Program-made: the position numbers and the translations under genes
Source: Adineta steineri
Taxonomy: Eukaryota; Rotifera; Eurotatoria; Adinetida; Adinetidae
Length of the DNA stretch: 64,000 bases
Assembly (NCBI GenBank): GCA_905250115.1
Contig: CAJNOI010000109.1
Span: 163,359-227,358, forward strand
Reading direction: 5' to 3'
In this document: positions 59,821 through 64,000 of the stretch, in pieces
Layout: each line of letters opens with the position of its first letter
Numbering within the stretch: the first letter of the stretch is position 1
Notes under the pieces: model-generated
What the model saw: only the letters and a program-made list of their open reading frames with translations
Told to the model about the DNA's origin: nothing
Databases searched by the model: none

Positions 59821-60738
59821 ATGTTTTCTCTACGCTTATTATCTCCATGTGTTGTCACATCGATTTCTAAAACAGTATTATCTCGGACTATTTCACATAA
59901 TCAACAACAAAAATCAAGTTATATTCAACCATCAGTTTCGAAAAAACATCAACTTATCAATGAAAATTTAATTAAACAGTTTCATGATGATGGATTTCTT
60001 ATCTTAAATGATTTGTTATCAACTACTGAGAAAAAGAAAGTAATTGATTATGCTGATGGAATTTTAGCACTTCCTGAAACAGCTGGCAAATGGATGCAAT
60101 ATTATGAGATTAAAGATGGTAAAAAATTATTATGTCGTACGGAAAATTTCTTAGATTATTTTCCTGAATTAAATGAATTACTTCGTGGAAAAATTACCGA
60201 TGCTATTTCACAATTATTAGGGACACCGGCAATACTTTTTAAAGAAAAAATTAATTTTAAATTACCTGGAGGAGCAGGATTTGGTGCTCATCAAGATGCA
60301 CCTGCTTACACTACTTTTCATCAAGATCATCATCTAACTGTTATGATTGCTATTGATAAATCTGATACACAAAATGGATGTCTTGAAGTTGTTCGTGGAG
60401 AACATAAATCTGGAATGCTACCTCATCCAAATGGTGTTATGGAAAAATGGTTAGTTGAAAAATGGGAAAAAGAAAATAAATGGGAACCTGTAGAGCTTGA
60501 AGCTGGTTCTCTATTATTTTTTGGTTCAATGTTACCACATCGCTCCGGACAAAATGTATCAAATCGTCCTCGACGTGCTTACTATTTAACTTACAATGCT
60601 TTATCTGATGGAGATTTTCGTAAAGCTTATTATGCTGATAAACGAGAGAAATTTCCTCCTGCTATAGAACGTGTTCCAGGTAAAGATTATTCTGAAGGAG
60701 CTCGTGTATATAATTTAGCTAATCCTATTCCAACTTAA
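59821..60738 (+). CDS. Phytanoyl-CoA dioxygenase (PhyH) family protein
   Basis: A 305-residue intronless Fe(II)/2-oxoglutarate-dependent oxygenase. The iron facial triad is visible: His157-x-Asp159 in GAHQDAP and His240 in MLPHRSGQN. Arg251 or Arg252 in NRPRRAYYLTYN is placed to bind 2-oxoglutarate. Other family blocks are FHDDGFLILNDLL at the N-terminal helix and NGCLEVVRGEHKSG. The first ~26 residues are basic, Ser-rich and free of acidic residues (MFSLRLLSPCVV...), compatible with a mitochondrial presequence. The substrate is unknown; the family includes phytanoyl-CoA hydroxylase and many bacterial secondary-metabolism hydroxylases. Lack of introns beside intron-containing genes raises the possibility of transfer or retrocopying. 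AATAAA lies at 60835-60840. Confidence 0.9.
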   Translation: MFSLRLLSPCVVTSISKTVLSRTISHNQQQKSSYIQPSVSKKHQLINENLIKQFHDDGFLILNDLLSTTEKKKVIDYADGILALPETAGKWMQYYEIKDGKKLLCRTENFLDYFPELNELLRGKITDAISQLLGTPAILFKEKINFKLPGGAGFGAHQDAPAYTTFHQDHHLTVMIAIDKSDTQNGCLEVVRGEHKSGMLPHPNGVMEKWLVEKWEKENKWEPVELEAGSLLFFGSMLPHRSGQNVSNRPRRAYYLTYNALSDGDFRKAYYADKREKFPPAIERVPGKDYSEGARVYNLANPIPT

Positions 60739-61608
60739 AATATTTCTTGCTTGTATTTATTATTTTTTCTCAATTTTATTTTCAAAACAACTTTTTTATT
60801 GATGTGCATTTTTTACATCAATTTTTCTTCAAAGAATAAATATTTACGTTTATTTAATTAATATGTCATTAATAATACATAACTGTCGATGTTTGACGTT
60901 GTTTCCTGGTTCTATTCATTTAAATGCGAGACATCTATTTTTATTGAAATCATATAACTTGATACATTATACATGATTTAAATTACTTATGCATCTATTC
61001 TTTAAAATATACACAAAGAGAATAATAAACTAAGCAATACTATAAAGATATTATAATTTTTCTTAATAAAACATTATGTTAATGTTTAGATGTAGTTCAC
61101 ATAAATATATTACATCGCATTCGAACCATTTATTGTGTACTATATAATTGCATACATAAAGTTTATATGATAAACGTACTGATGTGTTCTCTACTTTGAT
61201 TTTTATGTGTGAACATTCAGCAGTGCATCTATTAATACTATTCTTTCGATCTTATCATTCTTCGTTCATTTCTCTTTTTATTTTTGTTTTTCTTCTGTTG
61301 TCCTATTCGAATTTTTCTTTCTCTTTCTTTTGTAGAAGCTTGTCTTATCTATAATGGTATGAAGTAGTCAAAAAAAAATATTATTACTAGGCATGGTCGT
61401 ATAGCTATTTGTTGAGTTTATCGTTACACTATCTACATACTCTCAAATTACATATTACACATAGAGTATGATTTAGTTATTCTCTTTGCGTTGTTCTAAA
61501 CAGATCGTTTACTGAAATGTTTGTTGGCGGTTTTCATGAGCTTAGGAGAGCACAAAGAGTTTACAAAAATACATTTGTTTTTAGATAATACTATACTCTT
61601 TCCTTCTC
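60739..61608. other. Intergenic, no gene seen
   Basis: AT-rich spacer with the 3' UTR of the dioxygenase gene and the promoter of the lyase gene. A T/C-rich stretch at 61250-61335 is notable only for composition. Confidence 0.45.
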
Positions 61609-63324
61609 ATGATGGCATCTATTGTTGATTCTCATATTTTCAAAGATATTTTCGGTAATGCTACGATGCGTAGTAAGTACAGATATAATTAGTACTTAAT
61701 ACTTTTCTACCCATCTTTATCTTTTTCTCAACTAGGTCGTTGGACTGATGAGGCACGCACTGCATATTATTTGAAGTGGGAAGTTGCACTAGCTACAGTT
61801 CAAGCTAAACTCAAGATTATTCCTCAAGAAGCTTGTGATGAGATTATCGCCAAAGCTAAGGTTGAAAACATTGATTTTGATAAGCTCAAAGAGAAGACTG
61901 AATTAATTGGATATCCTGTATTAGGTGTTGTACAACAGATCGTTTCTATTTGTCGTGATGGTCTTGGTGAATGGTGTCATTGGGGTGCTACTACTCAAGA
62001 TGTCACTGACAGTGCTACTGTTATGGCTATACGCGATTCTCTTGATATCATCGAAGCTGATCTGGATCATATTATGAGTAGTGTAGCCAAGTTAGCTGAA
62101 GATCATCGATTAACTCCTAGTAAGTCTTTTTCCCATACTGTATTGTATTCTATTCTATGTATCATTAATCATGATTTTATTAGTGGCTGGTCGTAGCAAT
62201 TTACAACAAGCTGTACCAATTAGTTTTGGCTTTAAGATGGCACGTCTCTTAGCCACTTTTCAACGTCATAAGGAGCGTATAGAAGAGATTCGTAAGCGTG
62301 TTCTAACTTTGGAATTTGGAGGAGCAGCTGGCACTCTTGCTACGTTGAATGCTGACATAGCATTGAAGTGCCAAGAAGAACTAGCACGGGAATTAGATTT
62401 AGTTCAACCGGAGATTGCATGGCATACGGAGCGCGATCGTTTTGCTGAAGTGGGTGCATTTCTTGGTATTCTATGTGGCACTTTATCTAAAAATGCAACG
62501 GATATTAAAGTAAGAAAAGAAAAAGAATCAACTTTCTTTTCAATATACAAACACACATATAATTATTTTATAATTTTGATTTAGTTAATGATGCAAACTG
62601 AGATTGACGAAGTCTCTGAGCCATACGTTCCTCATCGTGGATCCAGTTCTACTATGCCAAACAAGTTTAATCCGATTAGTTGTGTATATATTCATGCACT
62701 CGCTGCTACTGTTCGTCAACATTCAGCTGCTCTTATGGATGCTATGTTATGCGACCATGAGCGTGCTACTGGTCCTTGGGAAATAGGTAAAATTCATAGA
62801 TTTTGTTTTTGTAGTGAATCTTCTATTAGAAGCAAAAGAGGGGCTATGTGAATCTATTCAAGATCCCCTATACAGACATTTCAACTTGTTTTCCTTTTAT
62901 TTTAGAATGGATTGTTCTACCAGAAGCTTTCATTCTTACAGCTGGTGCATTAAGTCAAACAAAATCAATGATGGCTGGTCTACAGGTTCATCCGAAAAAT
63001 ATGATGCGCAATTTAAACCTAACAAAGGGTCTTATTGTATCTGAAGCTGTTATGATGAGTCTTGGTCCGAAATTAGGTCGTCAATCTGCACATGATCTTG
63101 TTTATACTCATTGTCGTCGTGCACTTGATGAGGATCGTATGTTGATTGATCTACTCAAAGAAGACAAAGATATCTCAGCAGTTTTATCTAATACTGAACT
63201 CGAACATCTCTGCGATCCTGCAAATTATCTTGGTCTAAGCGGATCTATGGTTGATAACGTTCTTACTTCCTACAAAAAGACTGTAAACAAAACTAAAAAT
63301 TCCAAAGATACCACCAGTCACTAA
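61609..63324 (+). CDS. 3-carboxymuconate cycloisomerase/adenylosuccinate lyase-like enzyme (five exons)
   Basis: Exons 61609-61672, 61736-62119, 62184-62509, 62585-62786 and 62906-63324 give 464 residues of the fumarase/aspartase superfamily. The signature loop is GSSSTMPNKFNP (SS..MP.K.NP), carrying the catalytic Ser. HWGATTQDVTDSA supplies the second conserved region, and MAGRSNLQQAVP the third. The N-terminus DSHIFKDIFGNATMRSRWTDE and the block DHERATGPWEIEW match the bacterial/fungal 3-carboxy-cis,cis-muconate cycloisomerase-like branch (PcaB/CMLE) rather than animal purine ADSL. The C-terminal ADSL_C domain follows (GLIVSEAVMMSLGPKLGRQSAHDLV). The enzyme should perform beta-elimination or lactonisation; the true substrate is open. 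Introns sit in phases 1, 1, 0 and 1. Tandem ATGs (61609, 61612) make the start uncertain by one codon. Probable horizontal origin. Confidence 0.85.
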
Positions 63325-63623
63325 CAATATTTCTCGAAATGATTATATGATTTTCTTTCTATTGTTCATTGCTATGTATGACTACCATACAAAGATTCTT
63401 CCATGTATTAAGTCATACTTTAGATTCTAAAATATAAACAACATTGAAATAATAAATAACAATTAACTATTTTAAGACAAGCTAGATACTAATTTATAAT
63501 TCACATACACACATTCTATTGACACAAAATACAATGTTTAACTTTATGAAATTGGTATAGAATCCAAAAACGAATGGAATATAAGAACTAAAAGTAGCTA
63601 TACATATGTTAAAAAAGCCTTGA
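63325..63623. other. Intergenic, 3' flank of lyase gene
   Basis: AT-rich sequence with an AATAAATAA block near 63450 that may serve as the polyadenylation signal. No other gene is seen. Confidence 0.45.
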
Positions 63624-63869
63624 GTTAAATCGATCAAAAGTTCATTTTTTTTCCCTGATATTTCTGTATCACCAATCAATGCTAATATCGATACATGTTA
63701 TATTGAACAATCTAATAAACAACAATTGATTATTGCATGTCGAAATGCATTAATAAAACTGAATGAAGGTGGGCATTGTGTATGTAAAATTATAGATATT
63801 TATTTTCTTTATCATTCATTTACTTTTAATTCAGCAGGTCATAGAAGATTTTTAGTATATCGTGAATAA
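63624..63869 (+). pseudogene. Short methyltransferase-like fragment
   Basis: An open stretch of about 81 codons without an early ATG, ending TAA at 63867-63869. It reads QQLIIACRNALIKLNEGGH then CVCKIIDIYFLYHSF and ends GHRRFLVYRE. The pattern A-L-x-x-L-x-x-G-G-x-x-V-x-K is what a late strand of an FtsJ/RrmJ-type (Rossmann) RNA methyltransferase looks like. No SAM-binding loop or upstream exon is visible, so it is either the last exon of a gene I cannot see or a pseudogene remnant. Confidence 0.3.
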
Positions 63870-64000
63870 AATAGAGAATATTTTAGAAGTAATACCATTG
63901 AAATGTGTGTTTGAACCATATATATTAAATATAACATAAAGACCATGATCTAAAAATTTCTTATACTTTTCTCTTTATTTTACTTTTTTTATAGATTGAT

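Noticed and set aside
1..64000. tRNA, rRNA or CRISPR features
   Set aside because: I looked for TpsiC-arm-like GGTTCRAATCC boxes and for regularly spaced direct repeats and found none. A covariance-model scan would be decisive.

Overview
This is a eukaryotic, intron-bearing, AT-rich window, most probably from a bdelloid rotifer. The evidence for that placement is: short GT-AG introns (mostly about 50-80 bases) with A/T-rich acceptors; animal gene families (a Kv channel, a claudin-like tetraspan protein, M1 ectopeptidases); an NHL-repeat ectoprotein and an F-box protein of styles common in bdelloids; several genes of non-metazoan appearance; and short tracts of TGTGGG, the telomeric unit reported for Adineta vaga. 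The species assignment is inference. The assembly has two runs of N (about 13600-14080 and 39990-40088). Both interrupt genes.

Layout. 1-6250: tandem near-identical copies of a type II membrane, glycosyltransferase-like gene. One copy is cut by the window edge. The 4.8 kb between them holds a 286-bp TTAA-flanked MITE and a 1.25-kb long-inverted-repeat element. 7085-8325 (-): aldo/keto reductase. 10120-10791 (+): claudin-like protein. 11880-12800 (+): secretory-pathway protein with a putative MRH domain. 13600-19717 (-): modular NHL protein with two six-blade propellers, Ser/Thr-rich linkers and a minisatellite-encoded tail. 19718-24298: a 4.6 kb gene desert. 24299-25513 (+): mono-ADP-ribosyltransferase fused to MORN repeats. 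25835-26554 (-): alpha/beta hydrolase of bacterial/plant type. 28047-29815 (-): F-box protein. 30130-31158 (-): GT32-type glycosyltransferase. 32460-33074 (+): GNAT acetyltransferase, with a truncated duplicate just upstream. 33445-39000: mobile-element-rich zone with a telomere-like hairpin, a 617-bp foldback palindrome, a hAT-type MITE and a piggyBac-type MITE inside a decaying coiled-coil repeat gene. 39182-39953 (+): fragment of an mRNA capping enzyme with an altered motif I. 40089-48473 (-): a very large membrane-anchored aminopeptidase with three complete M1 catalytic units in one reading frame. 50270-52513 (-): Kv2/Shab-like potassium channel. 52514-57730: a second gene desert. 57731-58631 (+): HAD hydrolase. 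59821-60738 (+): phytanoyl-CoA dioxygenase-family protein. 61609-63324 (+): fumarase/aspartase-superfamily lyase resembling 3-carboxymuconate cycloisomerase.

How the genes relate. I see no operon-like or pathway clustering; most are independent single-gene units. Shared themes are cell-surface or secretory proteins (glycosyltransferases, MRH protein, claudin, NHL protein, triple M1 ectopeptidase, Kv channel) and metabolic enzymes that look horizontally acquired or resemble bacterial/fungal families (alpha/beta hydrolase, CMLE-like lyase, possibly PhyH and AKR). All exon structures were worked out by hand from splice consensus, phase and protein continuity; none is transcript-supported. The most unusual object is the triple-unit M1 aminopeptidase. 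Next are the ART-MORN fusion, the dissectable MITE insertions and the modular NHL gene.
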